This document shows, piece by piece, positions 13,603-25,565 of a stretch of 64,000 nt of DNA. The first letter of the stretch is position 1; the number at the start of each line of letters is the position of its first letter. Below the pieces are notes generated by a model. The model was not told where the DNA came from, did not search any database, and saw nothing but the letters and a program-made list of their open reading frames with translations. Source of the stretch: Mesocentrotus franciscanus (Eukaryota; Echinodermata; Echinoidea; Camarodonta; Strongylocentrotidae); contig CP137680.1 in NCBI GenBank assembly GCA_037976565.1, positions 16,302,374 through 16,366,373 on the forward strand. The letters are read 5' to 3'. The translations under genes and the position numbers were made by a program.

Positions 13603-13763
13603 CTGGTATGGTCTGGCTTTTTACTGGGAGGGAACATGAAGATTCGGTGGTTTGCCTCCGTCTCTGTATGCTCGGGGTTAAGCGACTCGTAGAAAATGGT
13701 GCCCTCTTTGTTGCTCTCTTCCTCTTTAAGGCTAGATATCGATACTCGTTCTGCCACATGTAC
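13603..13763 (-). CDS. 161-bp exon of the same gene
   Basis: On the minus strand the sequence reads acceptor CTCTGTAG|GTACATG and donor ACCAG|GTGAGA. The preceding exon ends in phase 0. Continuing in that phase gives 53 codons beginning V-H-V-A-E-R-V-S-I-S-S-L-K-E-E-E and ending K-K-P-D-H-T, plus two leftover bases (AG). The codons show a purine-first bias typical of real coding sequence. A second acceptor 13 bp further in (GTGGCAG|AAC, exon start 13750) would open a different, very basic frame that is also free of stops up to the donor. The two choices leave different phases, and only the second fits the following exon as drawn. The exon itself is well supported, but which frame is used is not settled. 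Confidence 0.68.
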
Positions 13764-14270
13764 CTACAGAGGTGAATTACAAAAATATACATTTACTCTT
13801 CTTAAAATCTTAAGGTATTCTTGATAAATTACGAATTTCATAAATAAAAAAAATAAAAATGACTATTTCCTGAAAAATTAAAATCTAAAGGGCCCTTCTG
13901 TATAATTCTTCATACATCAGCAACAAAACTTTCACATCTTCTGCTCAGAGCCAAAATGGTAATAACCAATACCATTTGACGTAGCGTTGATTTCTACACC
14001 TCACCAGACAATATGTGACAGGCAAATTTGTAGACAAATTCACCATTATCCATTTCTGGTCTTTCTAAAAGTAATACATGGTTTTAATGAGATATTTGGA
14101 GTGCTCCGTCATTGGAACATTGGTATTTAAAATATCAAACTTTATCAAACATATTTCCAGAAAATAAATGACACACAACCAGAACAAATTCCTCCTCTGA
14201 CATCAAGTATCGCAATCTACAGCTCAATGTTTTTATTCTTAAATAAGGAACTACATCTTCAATTACTTAC

Positions 14271-17200
14271 ATTGTACGATGGTGAAGGTGATATCTGTCG
14301 AGTTGGTGAGAATTCAAATTTTTCCTGGGGTGACCGGTTCTGCCTCATCTTGTCCTGTTGGTTCCGATAATTAGGAAGGTTAGAGTCTACAGACATCCTA
14401 GAAGTAAGGTGCTTGGTCGGGTGTGGTCTTTGAATCTGGTGACTTCTCCTTCGCTCACTGCGCTCATTGCTAGTCTGGTACTGCGGGCCCGGAGAAGACA
14501 CAGAGGAAGAATGAGAGATGGAGGCAGCAATGCGGACATCCTTTGGAGAAACCACACCTGTTTGGGATGGGGAGTGCGGGCCACGGACTTGCGATATGTC
14601 GCTGTTTGACCCAAAGCCTGAATCCTGCGGCTGATGCAGAGGGTGCGAAAGGGAGGAGCCGATGCTAGACAAAGAATCCTGAGGATAATGCCTGCTGCTG
14701 GAGTAGCCACTGGCAAGGAACTGGTGGAGTGATACATGTCACTGCGATACAGGGACTGCTCGGAGCCCGACATGCTTGGTGGACGAGCTGGCGGGACTAG
14801 TTCCTGGTGGAGAACGTCTGTTATGCACGAACCCCTTGAGGGCATCCCAGATCTGTTGCCTGTTCTCGGGATCTGATGTTTTCCTGACATTTTGGGGTTT
14901 GTTGATAGGATCAGACATCTTCTTCCTTTGCTGATTTGCTTTAGGATGTTGGTCAGAATCTGACTTCGACTTCTTGTGTTCGCCTCTATCATGATCTGTG
15001 TCATGCTCTTGAGACTTTACCTCCCAGTACTTTTCAGTCACGTTGCGTTCAGAAAAGGAGCTTTCACGGGAGACCGAATTTCCCCTCCGCTCGAAACTTT
15101 CATGCCTCCTCGAAGCATTGCGGTTATACGTGTCTATGGAATGTGTGCGTTGATGTGATGATGGTACTGGTGCTGTTCTCATAAGGCGTGGATCTCCCGA
15201 ATTCCCCCTTGTATCATGTGTGAAAGACCCAGACTTGTAGTGATTACTTTTTGGTCTGTGATCCTGCTTGAAGGCAACCTCTGTGAGACCTAGATTTCGA
15301 AGGTCTCTCTTCGTATCTGGCATAATCTTCCTTGCAGATGTCTCATTGCCCTCTGACCTTTCTGGGTCAAGGTTCACATTGTTCTTGAAAGAGCCTTCCC
15401 TTTCTAATCTCCTAAGAATTGAGTTTTCAGAGAGATTACCATCCGGTTGGAGTTTCTCAAGCTGGCAATCATCATTCTGATCAAATATGCCAGATTTGCG
15501 ACTATCTCTACTCTCCTGACGATTCACAGTCCTCTCCACCTTCTCAGTGAAAGTCTTCTGCTCTGGCTCCTGCTTCATTCTGAAGGTTTCTTCCATCAGA
15601 GAAGGGCTAATTGGTGTGCGCTTCCTTGGGGCATTAGGATTGTCCAAATCACTGGATTGTCGTGAATGGCTGGAAATCCTGGACTCCACAGGTTGTTGCT
15701 GCTGGGGCTGTTGAGTATGCACTGTTAGTTGCGCCTGCAAGTCAGGGGTTGTTGGCTTTACCCCAGCCTTCCATTCTTCATCGCGACTTTCACTTAGGTT
15801 GCGCCAGGTTCTTGCAGGGTTCTGTCCCAAATTTTTCTTGTTTAGGTCAAACTCAGAAAAGTTCAATGAATCATCTGAAGACAGCGACGAGCGCTTTCTC
15901 TGTTTCTTCTTCTCCTGGTACCACGAGTACCTTGAAGTAGAATCCCTTGCTGGCTGCGTTTGTGCCATTGGTGAAATTTCTGTGCCTTCTTGTTGAGTTG
16001 CTTTACTAAAATCATGAGTTCTCATAAGAAGCTCCCTTGTGTTCTTGCTTTCTGGCACACTATTAACAGGCTGAATAGACTTCAGGTTCTCCTGCTGCTG
16101 CTCTGTCTTTTCCAAGAAAGAGCGATAGTCCTGGATCAAGTGATCAGATGTGTTAAACCTGTCGTCAGAACTCCGAGTCGTTTTGCTTGGTTTTTGTTTG
16201 AAATGTCCATTTTCATTGTCTCGCACTGGAGGGGATGGAGGACTCGTGTTTGTATTTAATGTATTGTCGATACTAAGCATTTTACTGTCCTCGAAACTAA
16301 ATTCAGGTTCACTGGCATCATCAATCCATATCCGTTTTGCCACCACGATATCTTGCTCTGTACTATTTGAATTCTGATTTGGATTGGATTGTGAAACAGC
16401 GAGTGTGGGTGACTTCTGCAATTTCTCTGTCTTCATCAGTTTTACAGGAGGCAAGTCACTTGGGTGTATTGTTGGACACACTGTCAATGTACAAGTGGTC
16501 TCTGAACTGATTGTGGACACTGGCCATGATGATGACTTCACATGATCGCTATACGCCTGGGTCTTGGTCTTAGAGTCTTCTCTCTTTGGTATAGCTGGTG
16601 GCACCTTCCTTATTTCTCCATGATGAGTGGCAAAACTACTTGAATGTGGGTTGGAACCGAAAGTTGACTGAACGTAACTTGTCTGAGGATTCCCCGACAG
16701 ATTGCTGTGCGCCTGCGCATAATTCCTTGTGACAGATGAATCTGCTGAACTGGCAATCTGCCTCTCTGGCATCTGGACAGCGTAGATGTTGACATCCTGT
16801 GCACCTCCATACTTCTGACCTGTCTGGTCACTGCTGTCCGGTACCCTGCCCATGACAGCCTTTGACTGGACACTGTTTATATGCGTAGCCACAACGACCT
16901 TAGGATAAGTCTCTGCAGGTTCAATATTGTGGCGGATATTCCGTAACTTGGGATTCACACCTTGCGTTATCGCCTCCTTTCCTTTGGAATACCTCTTACT
17001 ATACACATCCCCATAGTCTTCAGCGTTAATCTTATCCGTGCTCTGCGACAAAATCGTCCTTTCAAATGCTTCCCTTTTCTTCTGCACATGCCCTGGTAAG
17101 GGTTCTATCGTCTCCTCAGCACTGTTATTATTAAGATTCCCTGTGGACCTGCCATGCTGGTGGTAGCCAGTTTTCTCCTCGTAGCTGGACATCATGAAGG

Positions 17201-17372
17201 ACGAATCCGAAGAGCCGTGGAACTTGTTGTACTGTGTTGGCGGAGGATTCCTGTATCGTGGTTGGGAATGCTCCCCATGTCGTTGATGGGTGTGTTGGGG
17301 CATCCTGGACAGGTCTGGTTGGCTCAGGGCTCTGTGGTCGGTGTGCCAAGATTTGGGCCTTGGTGAACCGGG
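14271..17372 (-). CDS. Large 3.1-kb exon, Ser/Pro/Gln-rich scaffold-like protein; contains in-frame TGA
   Basis: This is the main coding exon. The acceptor is at 17374-17373 (CCCAG|CCC) behind a strong pyrimidine tract, and the donor is AAT|GTAAGT at 14271. Its length is 3102 bp, a multiple of three, and it is phase 0 at both ends. The frame opens P-G-S-P-R-P-K-S-W-H-T-D and runs 877 codons to a TGA at 14741-14739. The same frame is then open for another 155 codons to the donor. The product has no recognisable folded domain. It is rich in Ser, Asn, Gln and Arg, with a Gln run (QQPQQQQP), basic clusters (EKKKQRKRSS), two class-II SH3-ligand motifs (PAIPKR and PSPPVR) and WxxxxK-type islands such as IWDALKGF just before the TGA. 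Between about 14795 and 14702 the plausible coding signal lies in another frame (see findings), so the TGA may be an artefact or an allele defect. A Shroom-like actin scaffold is possible from exon architecture and composition, but this is unproven. Confidence 0.88.
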
Positions 17373-17508
17373 CTGGGATCTGCAGGGAGGGATGAAAAAA
17401 TGATGTTGCAGTCATGAAAGTACCATATGATCAACAGAATTAATTACAGTAAGAAATAAAAATGTCAATATAACTTGAATCATACAGAATCATACTGAAA
17501 CCTTATAT

Positions 17509-17697
17509 CAGGGGAAAAAATACACGGGGGCTCAGGGCGAATTCGCCCCCAAAATGCCAAAAAGAGCCCCTGAAAGTCATAAAAGAGCCCCCAAAAATTT
17601 GCATAGAGTTCAATGCAAAACAAATTGAAGAGTGTTATTTTCATGCAAGCAAGCTTGAAAAGTAGCCCCCGAAATGTTTTAAATATTTTTTTCACTG
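17509..17697. mobile_element. hAT-type MITE in the intron between exons 18005 and 17372
   Basis: A 189-bp element starting CAGGGGAAAAAATACACGGG and ending in CACTG. It is rich in GCCCCC/GGGGGC blocks spaced by A/T runs. The flanks are CCTTATAT (17501-17508) and CCTAATAT (17698-17705), an 8-bp target duplication with one mismatch. Eight-bp duplication and CAGGG-like ends are hAT hallmarks. It shares its left terminal sequence with the larger element at 50499. Confidence 0.7.
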
Positions 17698-18004
17698 CCT
17701 AATATTGACACAAGATTATATACAGGATAACTTTGTAAGGAACCTTTGGGGGGATACCTACTACAAGTTTAAATTTGTTTTTCTGCTGCTAATTCTTCTC
17801 ATCATATCACCCTCATATCCATAACAACTGAGTACAAATTAGGAATTTCTTTTGCATGACAAATACATTCTATTTACAGTTAGCAAAATTCCTGCATGAA
17901 TGTCAGGTAACTTTGAACAGCAGAATTGTAGCATCAATTTATCATAAGAATTTGATTGGAATGACAAGATGAGTGTTTTTTAATGTTTTTTTAACACTAC
18001 TTAC

Positions 18005-18194
18005 TCGTTTCCTGACCCTCTTGGTATTTACTGGTTTCTGCTCTGCCACTTCCTTGGGCAATGGGTCTACTGACGATGATGTCGTACTTGTTGGTGTTGG
18101 GTACATCGCTTGTTTCATCATGGCTGCATTCTCCTGGGCTTGCTTTCTCAGGTCTGGGCTCTTGGGGCCTCGGAAATCAGACGCTGATGACCCC
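18005..18194 (-). CDS. Exon of disordered scaffold-like protein gene (most upstream exon seen)
   Basis: This 190-bp exon is read on the minus strand. It follows an acceptor (pyrimidine-rich, ending CATCAG) and ends at a strong donor, CGA|GTAAGT. One frame is open throughout: a leftover G, then 63 codons starting G-S-S-A-S-D-F-R and ending T-K-R-V-R-K-R. The other two forward frames contain early stops. The leftover base means the preceding exon should end with two bases of a codon. The product is polar, with QAQENAAMMKQAM and a Thr/Ser-rich stretch before a basic end, and it looks unstructured. It joins in phase to the next exon at 17372. No upstream exon, promoter or start codon was identified between here and 64 kb, so the N-terminus is missing. 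I am confident that it is an exon and do not know its function. Confidence 0.8.
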
Positions 18195-18534
18195 CTGATG
18201 CATGGAAAGGAAAGGGAAGAGAAGGCTTGGATTTAATTGCTATCTTTTGAATTAAATATGTAATGAGCAAAAGTAAGTGATAGATAATGTAGATTTGTGA
18301 CAAAGTTTGTGTCTAACAAACACATGAGAAAAGGATAGATTGATTGGGCAGAAAATAAAACAGTCTGAAAAATATTCTTTCTTCGTCACATCTTTCTTTT
18401 CATTCCACTCTTCTCCCATTGCTCAATTATTTGTTAATTTTGAGGAGAAAAAAACACTTTTATTCTCAATGTCTCCCTCTACTGCTCAGAATATCCTGTT
18501 TCAGCTGGCATTCACCATAGGGCAATGTCTGCCC

Positions 18535-18710
18535 GTGAGACTACAAAACCATGACCATGGATGAGCCAAAGGACATTCCTCACAAGAAAGCCTGCATGTG
18601 GGACTACACAATCGTGACTGCAGACATACCAAAGGCCATCTATTCCTCACAGGAATGCCTGCATGTGGGACTTTGCAATCATGACCGTGGATGTATCGAG
18701 GGCCATTTCT
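18535..18710. repeat. Imperfect tandem repeat, about 65-bp units
   Basis: Three diverged units begin at about 18535, 18598 and 18665, each carrying GTGRGACT, then a CATGAC/CGTGAC motif and TTCCTCACA-like ends. The minus-strand open frame across it is a by-product. Confidence 0.6.
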
Positions 18711-21116
18711 ATCCCTGATCATCGAGGGAGATTAGGGTGAAAATTGCCATCTATTTTTAAATTCTTCCGATCATGAACTTACAACCGAACGATCTGTCAT
18801 GACAGAGATGTCAATCAAGTACGGCTATGGTATGTTAAGAGAGAATAAGGATCCAAATATTTGACCGTATGACCGTCAAGAGTCCAAGTGCAAAAGTCCA
18901 AGTACAATCACTACAAACTGAAGAGCCAGGAAATTCTGGCTGACAGAAAAGTAGAATGCATCCCCTCTTTGAAGCAAGCACAAAAGAAAAATGAATTAAA
19001 ATCTGACCTGAGCCCTGGTAGACAAATTTTCATTATTTTAATGTTGTTTACCTTGAATTATTGCAAATTCTAGGCATATCTGTAAGTTAAGGTATGAGAT
19101 TTGTAGAATATATGTTTCTCCATTACAACAATACCAAAAGCCACACACTAGAACCCCTCTCTCTTAAAAGAACTTAATCATTTAATTTACATAGAATTAC
19201 AACATATCAATATTTGTACAGGCAATGGATGTGCACGAATGCCATGAAAGGTCCTCTTTTCACCCTCTATACCACAACAACACTCTCGATCCACTGCATT
19301 CATATATGACACAGCCATTTTGAATGACCTTGTCCAATATTGCTTTCTGTGGCTTTGTTTCTTAACCAGACAGAAAAACATTTGCATATCGGTCGGAATG
19401 CCAAATATGCAGTGATGCAAGCATGGTCCTTCAAACTTGTGGCACTGTTATATTTCTCTTTTTTTTTGGTCATCATTTTCCTTTGTACTTTCCTAGCACA
19501 AAAGGCCTATGTAAATACACCACACTGGCATGGTATAAGTATCATCTGGACAAACAAAACCATGTTGGTTCACGATTGTCCGATTCCAGGCCTTTTGTCT
19601 ACAACTTTTACCTGATAGAGATGGCATCCAAATTTATGAATGACGTACGTTTCACTTTGTAGGCATCTGTTCAAGAAATAGATGTTGGTCAAAATCATAA
19701 CCATTTGATGAAACCAAAAGAGACTACAGATGAAATGACAAATAGTTTTTCCTTTTCCTTTTAAAACCCACATGTTCAGGCCTCCATTATTTCAAGAGCT
19801 TATTTTTTTACAGACAAATATCAGGTTTAACAGACTTCGGAACAATGATTTTCAAGTGAATGAATAAGAAACACTGATATTCCATTTTCTCAACAAACGA
19901 ATGTCCTTCACAATCTGCATCCACAAGCCAAGGTAGTATTTAATTCTATTTTAACTTTTGGTTCTCAAAACATCTGTAGGAAATATTTCACATTTTCCTA
20001 AACCGCCAACTCGTGCCTTAGAAACTTAGATGCATCCCACGATCTTACTGAGGAAAATGAAAGCAGGTGGATAATCCAACTGTGCAGCCTACCATGCGTT
20101 TCATATCTTTCTCAAAAATCAATAGGAGACCATTTGTAAAGTTAGAAGATGATCTAGTCTACAAACAGGCTAACTTTATTTTTATTTTCACTAGAATGAT
20201 CATAGGAATAAGTTTCATGAACTACTTTGTATTTTTTGGGGGAAATATTTCATATTATCTTGCAAGGTGGGGTTTGTTTTTCCTGCTCACATTTAAACTG
20301 GTTTCTTGTGTTTGCATTTAGAAAACTACATCCTGGAGTCATAACAACGGCAAAAAGTATAGTTTTCCTACTCTACAGAGTCCAGACTTCATCTGTGACT
20401 TAATATGAAATAAAATGCTTTCATATCAGCTATCAGCTAATCAATATACAATATATGCAGTCCAAGATAGCGGGTACACATTGATAGTCTGTAAAATCTA
20501 ACTTGGATCAAAGCATGAATAACTTATACGATGTCAACATATTTCTTGGTCTCAATCTTTTGTTACAAACTGACACATAAGGTATGGTTATTGAGACTAG
20601 CTTACTGTAGTATTATAATAGAGATTTAGGATGAATGGATACTGGATGAGTAAGCAAGAGAAGAGGGCAGACCCGTACTTGGCGTTGAACAGACTTAAAC
20701 AAAAAAAACTAGTTCATTCAAATCAGCCCGCCCTAACCTTTCAAATTCTAAGGTACATGTGTATGTTTTCAATCTGACATTTTGTCTTTGTATGTCTGTA
20801 CTGCTGAACTCTCATGTTAATGGTAAAAACCGTTCTTTAGATCACAGAACTACTTTCATCAACATTTTGGTACTCCATTGCTAACTAATGAACATTGCAA
20901 ACATAAATAATAATTAAAAAAATAACAAAACTAATAACTCTATTGCATTCCACATCGATTAATTAAATTGTTCTTAAAAAATGTTTTTAAAAAAAGCCTT
21001 GAAATCCAAATTTTACTGTTAATACTGACAACTTTTCATTATGAACAGAATATAGAGATAGAGATAAAATAAAAGTTCATAAATGCACTCTAATTCATAA
21101 ATGCTTCAACCCTTAA

Positions 21117-21461
21117 AGGTAAAGACCAGTTTTTGAAACGCCCCTCTCTCAAAAAATGAAATGGAAGCTCTCATTACCAATCATGTGAAAGAACATGCCT
21201 ACTAATTGATATATTTGGTAAATTAGTATATCTATTGGGACCAAATAGATATCGCGCACGTGGTCGCGTAGTCCCATATACATCTTTCTGTGTACAGTGC
21301 TTGTAACGTTACCAAGACTGGGCCAAATTTCTTATCATTTTGATGATTCCAGAACCTTACAGTACACACCAATACTTATATGCTAGATGATCAACCTTTC
21401 TGATCGATTCCACAACGTTTCTTTCACAATGCAATCGCATGACCAGAACTGGTCTTTATCT
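21117..21461. mobile_element. TTAA-flanked MITE, family A copy 2
   Basis: Same orientation and clearly homologous to the copy at 7497, again flanked by TTAA (21113-21116, 21462-21465). Termini are AGGTAAAGACCAG and its complement. It is 345 bp because a block of about 45 bp present in copy 1 (around 7580-7625) is missing, while a short insert near 21255 is unique to it. Confidence 0.8.
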
Positions 21462-24400
21462 TTAAACCCTAGTGCTGAACTACATGTATTGTAATTTGAC
21501 ATGTTGCGAGTTGTAAAAATGCAGGCTGAATTCACGATCGAGTTATTGATATGTTGGAGAAACCTCTAACAACTTCAGAGATGTCAATGGTAACTAATCT
21601 ACTAGATGTATGCACAACATTTGAAAGCATTTTAGAACTTGTCTACTAATCACTTTACAGAACACAAGTTATTCACTCTTTAAAAACACAAAACTTGAGA
21701 AAAAAAAACACTCAAAAAGTGGTATCAGATCATTATAATTAATCGTTGTTGGTAATATATTCTAAATAGTCACTTCTTACCAATAATTCTGTGGAACATG
21801 TATTCCAGCCCCAGAGCGGGCTCTCCGACACGATACACTCCTCTCTAGATAAACCATCGTGGGAAAATGACAAAAATCAACCTAAATTCCCCAAATAAAA
21901 AGTCGGCTGTGGTTTCTGAATAGACAAGACTGGGAGGAGCATGCATATGATCCAAATAAAAAACGAAAGGGGAATTACAAGCCATCAAATACGGACCTGC
22001 CATGAGTAATACCTGTTGTGTCCAATTCAACAGACAACAATAGAGGGCTGACAATACAACTCACTGCTTGATACGACAAACACCATGTGACCCAAGTTGG
22101 GAACCATGGTTGTACCACAGCTTTGGGCAAACACCCTTGACAAAGAGGAGGGGACCACAAATAAATTGTTTCTCCTTGGAATTCTAAAAGTGGAATCGCA
22201 CATTGTGCAAGCGGAGGAGTGAAAAAACTCGCCCACGTAGCAGTAGGGTTGGACGTCATCGACCTAACCGCCAAATCTTTAAAAGAACACAACTACACCC
22301 AAAAATGAATACAGGTAATTATAGCATTGTGACAATATATCTTATCACTTCTTACAAAGTTTCTTCCAATGGCACTTCTCAAATACTAATGAATTTGAAT
22401 ATACAACTCAAATATATATCTTTTTTTTTAATTGAAGTATTAAAGCATCCCAAAGATGCAATGCTATCTTAAAATGTTGATCTATATTTTCCACTCCTCA
22501 CATACACACAAAAATCATTTTCAGGCTTGATATCGCAAGCCTACATGCATATAATTATGAATACCGGTACCTTTGTCTACAATGATAATTGCACAACAAT
22601 TTGGATTCCATTTGTGTTCTATCACTATTAACATAAAACATTCTACATGATAAAACAGATGCACTGAGAAAAGTCATATACCACGTAGGTCAGTAATATA
22701 ATCTCTGCCCCTCTTCTGAAAATACACTTTCGGTACTGATGAATTCAATACAGTGTATGACACCAAACTCAAATCTGGGTGTGAAAAACATAGTGTATCA
22801 CAACAGAGAAAGAAAATGGCATACCATAGCAGATGGAGAAAAATAGACGATCGTGCCATCCAGGCGATGGAGCATTTGATCGCGGGGGCAGTTTACAAGA
22901 GGAATAATAGAGAGAAAAGTTGAGAAATATCAAATATCACATTCCAAACCTTATGCTATGATCCTATTTACATTTTCTCTGTTCCAATTGATCATTAAAT
23001 AATACAAAATACCAACTTTATATCCCCTAGATAGAGCAGTGGTGTAATCTACTATTATGGAATTTGCTTGGACTTTTCAGGATTCTTTTGTAATAACTCT
23101 TGTCAATCATCATGGGGCAAAGCAATGTTGGTTTACGTGGCAGGGACAAAAAGTCTCGCTTTCTATTTATGCAGAGAGCTGCGTGAAGTGAGACACCTTG
23201 TGGCAACTATAGGCACACTTGCTAACAATTAGAGCATAGCTAATTCTGTTCAAACTCACAAAATTTCATAAAATGTAAAAGTTGTTATTCGATCAAGCAT
23301 GCCACAGAAGTGCCTCGAAATGAAGGATGTTAGGCGGTTTGGTTTGAAAATTAAACATCCTTTGTGAGAAAATGTGTTCAATTACCTCAAGTTTGTTTCA
23401 AAATTGTTACTCCTTTGTGAGAAAATGTGGCCAATTATCTCAAGGTGCCTAAGGCGGCCTCATGGAATAAGTCGTACCTTGGATACATCCATTTAAATTT
23501 ATGAAAACAAACTGCAATATCCACATGACCATAATTACCTTCACATCTAACATCAAAAATGAAAAATTTTCATTGTGGTATTTTCTCTGGTAAGCCTAAG
23601 CCCCAGGTGTATACATCTATGCAGAAAAACAAATCATGATAGCAAAACATTTCAAGAAAACAAACCGATCATGATTCCTAAAAGGGTGCAATGGCCTTCT
23701 GAACTGTGTGAACATAATGTCTAACCCCATATACAATATAACCATAATTTCTGTTGACTATATGCTTTCCATCTTGTATTGATTTTGCTTCCTAGTTGAT
23801 TTCTTTAAAGTGTTTGGAACTGTGGTAAACTCTGATTGCATAGTCCCAAATACAGGTATTCCTGTGGAGAATTGCCTTTGGTATATCCACATTCATGGTT
23901 GCTGCAAGTGTGTCAATCAGACCTTCAGTATAATTCAATTTCTAGAACTACACTAAGAAATTATCTTTAAATTTACTAATGAAGTTATGAGGGGATGGTA
24001 TTACTCGCCATATTGTTTTCAGGGACAATTAGCACTCTCTTGGGATGGGGTAGACAGAAATAGCCCCCTCTATCAACCCCCTGCAACGAGGGGGTGAGGG
24101 ATGAAGACGTTTGGTGATTAGGAGGAGGGAAGTTCTCTGAATATCTACCACTCGGATCGCATCCCTCCTCTGGAGTCTCGCAGACTGGTCAGTCATAAAT
24201 TCCTAGGCGAGATGGTTCACATGGATAATGAATAGATGAATTTCAATCATAATGCAATTGGGCATGCGGTAGGTAGTGCGTGTTGACGTGAAAAGCAATG
24301 CACATTATATCTCTGGTAAAGAGACTGAAGAGAAAAAAAATCCACTTATAATTCATTCAATGCATACTGCAAGGATGACCTGCTTGGTAATGAAACTGCT

Positions 24401-25034
24401 CAGATAAAGGGTACATTGAATGTACCTAAAGTTAAATACAGTATTCATCACTGTACAATAATAACTACCGGTAATGCACAAATATTTCATCCGTTGAGAG
24501 CCCAAAGGGCATCAAGTCTGTGTCAGTATATGAGTTAATGTCCTTCTGGCCCTCAGCAGACACTAGATGCATGGAGCAGTATACCAGGAAAAGGTTGAAA
24601 ATGAAGAAGGGCAATGATTTTTTACCAATATCGGTACACCAACAAACAGACATCCCCAGGTATTACAACTGAAACTTTCAAGAAGATGTTCAGAGCCTAT
24701 ATTCCAGAACTTGGGCAGTGTGGATGGACTATAGTGGTCTTGATAATCATGTGACTTCCCACTGGCACTCAGCTGTGTGACCCATCGTCAGCTGTTCCGA
24801 GATCCAATTTGGTAGACATCCCAGCAATGGGGTCTGAACGAAGGCCGGCAGCCATCACCTCTCGTCACCTGAGTCATTATCATTAACTCATGATTCTTTC
24901 GATCTATGTATTAACTGATGATGCAACCATCATAGAATGCCCCCAATTGGTATCTCTATGGCTGGATACTGATGGGCACCTTGGTCACACAAGCCTCAAA
25001 GTCTAACTCCGAACCCCCAATTTCATAACTTTAA

Positions 25035-25565
25035 AGGTACTATGTCCCATTTGCAGGCCAAAAAAATGAAAAGGTTAAATTCCAACGGCATTTGAAAGAC
25101 AATACTAATTTAGAACTTCCCTAAAAAAAGGGGGGCTTGAAAATGTCTTTAAGTGGGAAAATAACGACTATTAGTTGTCGAATCGACTTAGGAGCTATAG
25201 AGCCAGTAAGTAATAGTCTGATTTTTCAGACCATTGTACCGAATGGTCGTACGTTTTATGCTGCGCAAAGATTCAATCAGTTTAATTTTGGCCATTACAA
25301 GAAGTGGGTTATTGATGTAGACAAATGCTCATGTACCCTTTACAGCTCATTTTATGTATGTTATTACCAAAGATGAAAAAGCCAGTCAGTCACTCAATAG
25401 TGTCTGACAGTGAAGTCTAGCAAGTAAACGGGTTTCCTTGCATAATTTGAATATTAGGACACTGCTAACGTTTAAATTTCACAGATAGGACATACAATAA
25501 CATATTCATAATTCCTGCAAAGTTCTATAGAATTTGATGTTGGCTGCAAAAGGGACATAGTATCT
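25035..25565 (+). mobile_element. TTAA-flanked element, family B copy 1, with 79-codon open frame
   Basis: A 531-bp element flanked by TTAA (25031-25034, 25566-25569). Inverted termini are AGGTACTATGTCCC on the left and AGATACTATGTCCC read from the right, extending to about 22 bp. It contains an ATG open frame at 25137-25376 (79 codons, M-K-M-S-L-S-G-K-I, ending C-Y-Y-Q-R). The frame has no recognisable domain and is too short for a transposase. The TTAA duplication suggests piggyBac-type mobilisation. A near-identical inverted copy is at 60662. Confidence 0.82.
25137..25376 (+). other. 79-codon open frame inside family B element
   Basis: The frame starts at ATG, encodes 79 residues with five Cys, and is identical in protein to the frame in the second element copy. 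No domain or motif is recognised. With only two recent copies, identity does not demonstrate selection, so it may be chance coding within a young MITE rather than a gene. Confidence 0.3.

Larger units (their letters stand above)
18195..25030. other. Non-coding stretch upstream of the gene's first visible exon
   Basis: AT-rich sequence with no exon I can defend, apart from one weak exon-like patch near 22050-22165 on the minus strand. It contains the TTAA MITE at 21117 and an imperfect tandem repeat at 18535. Since the exon at 18194 begins with an acceptor, the right neighbourhood must begin as an intron; how far the gene extends is unknown. Confidence 0.55.

Noticed and set aside
14739..14741. 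TGA as selenocysteine or programmed readthrough
   Set aside because: No selenocysteine insertion element could be assessed, and the surrounding coding signal sits in another frame, so indels explain it better.
14358..16873. Many plus-strand and alternative minus-strand frames over the large exon
   Set aside because: Shadow frames of a GC-richer coding exon; the main minus-strand frame explains the codon pattern.
21975..22292. 105-codon minus-strand frame and a possible small exon at 22050-22165 ending CA|GTGAGT
   Set aside because: There is a good donor-like site, but all three frames are unconvincing, the acceptor is weak and there is no domain; left as non-coding.
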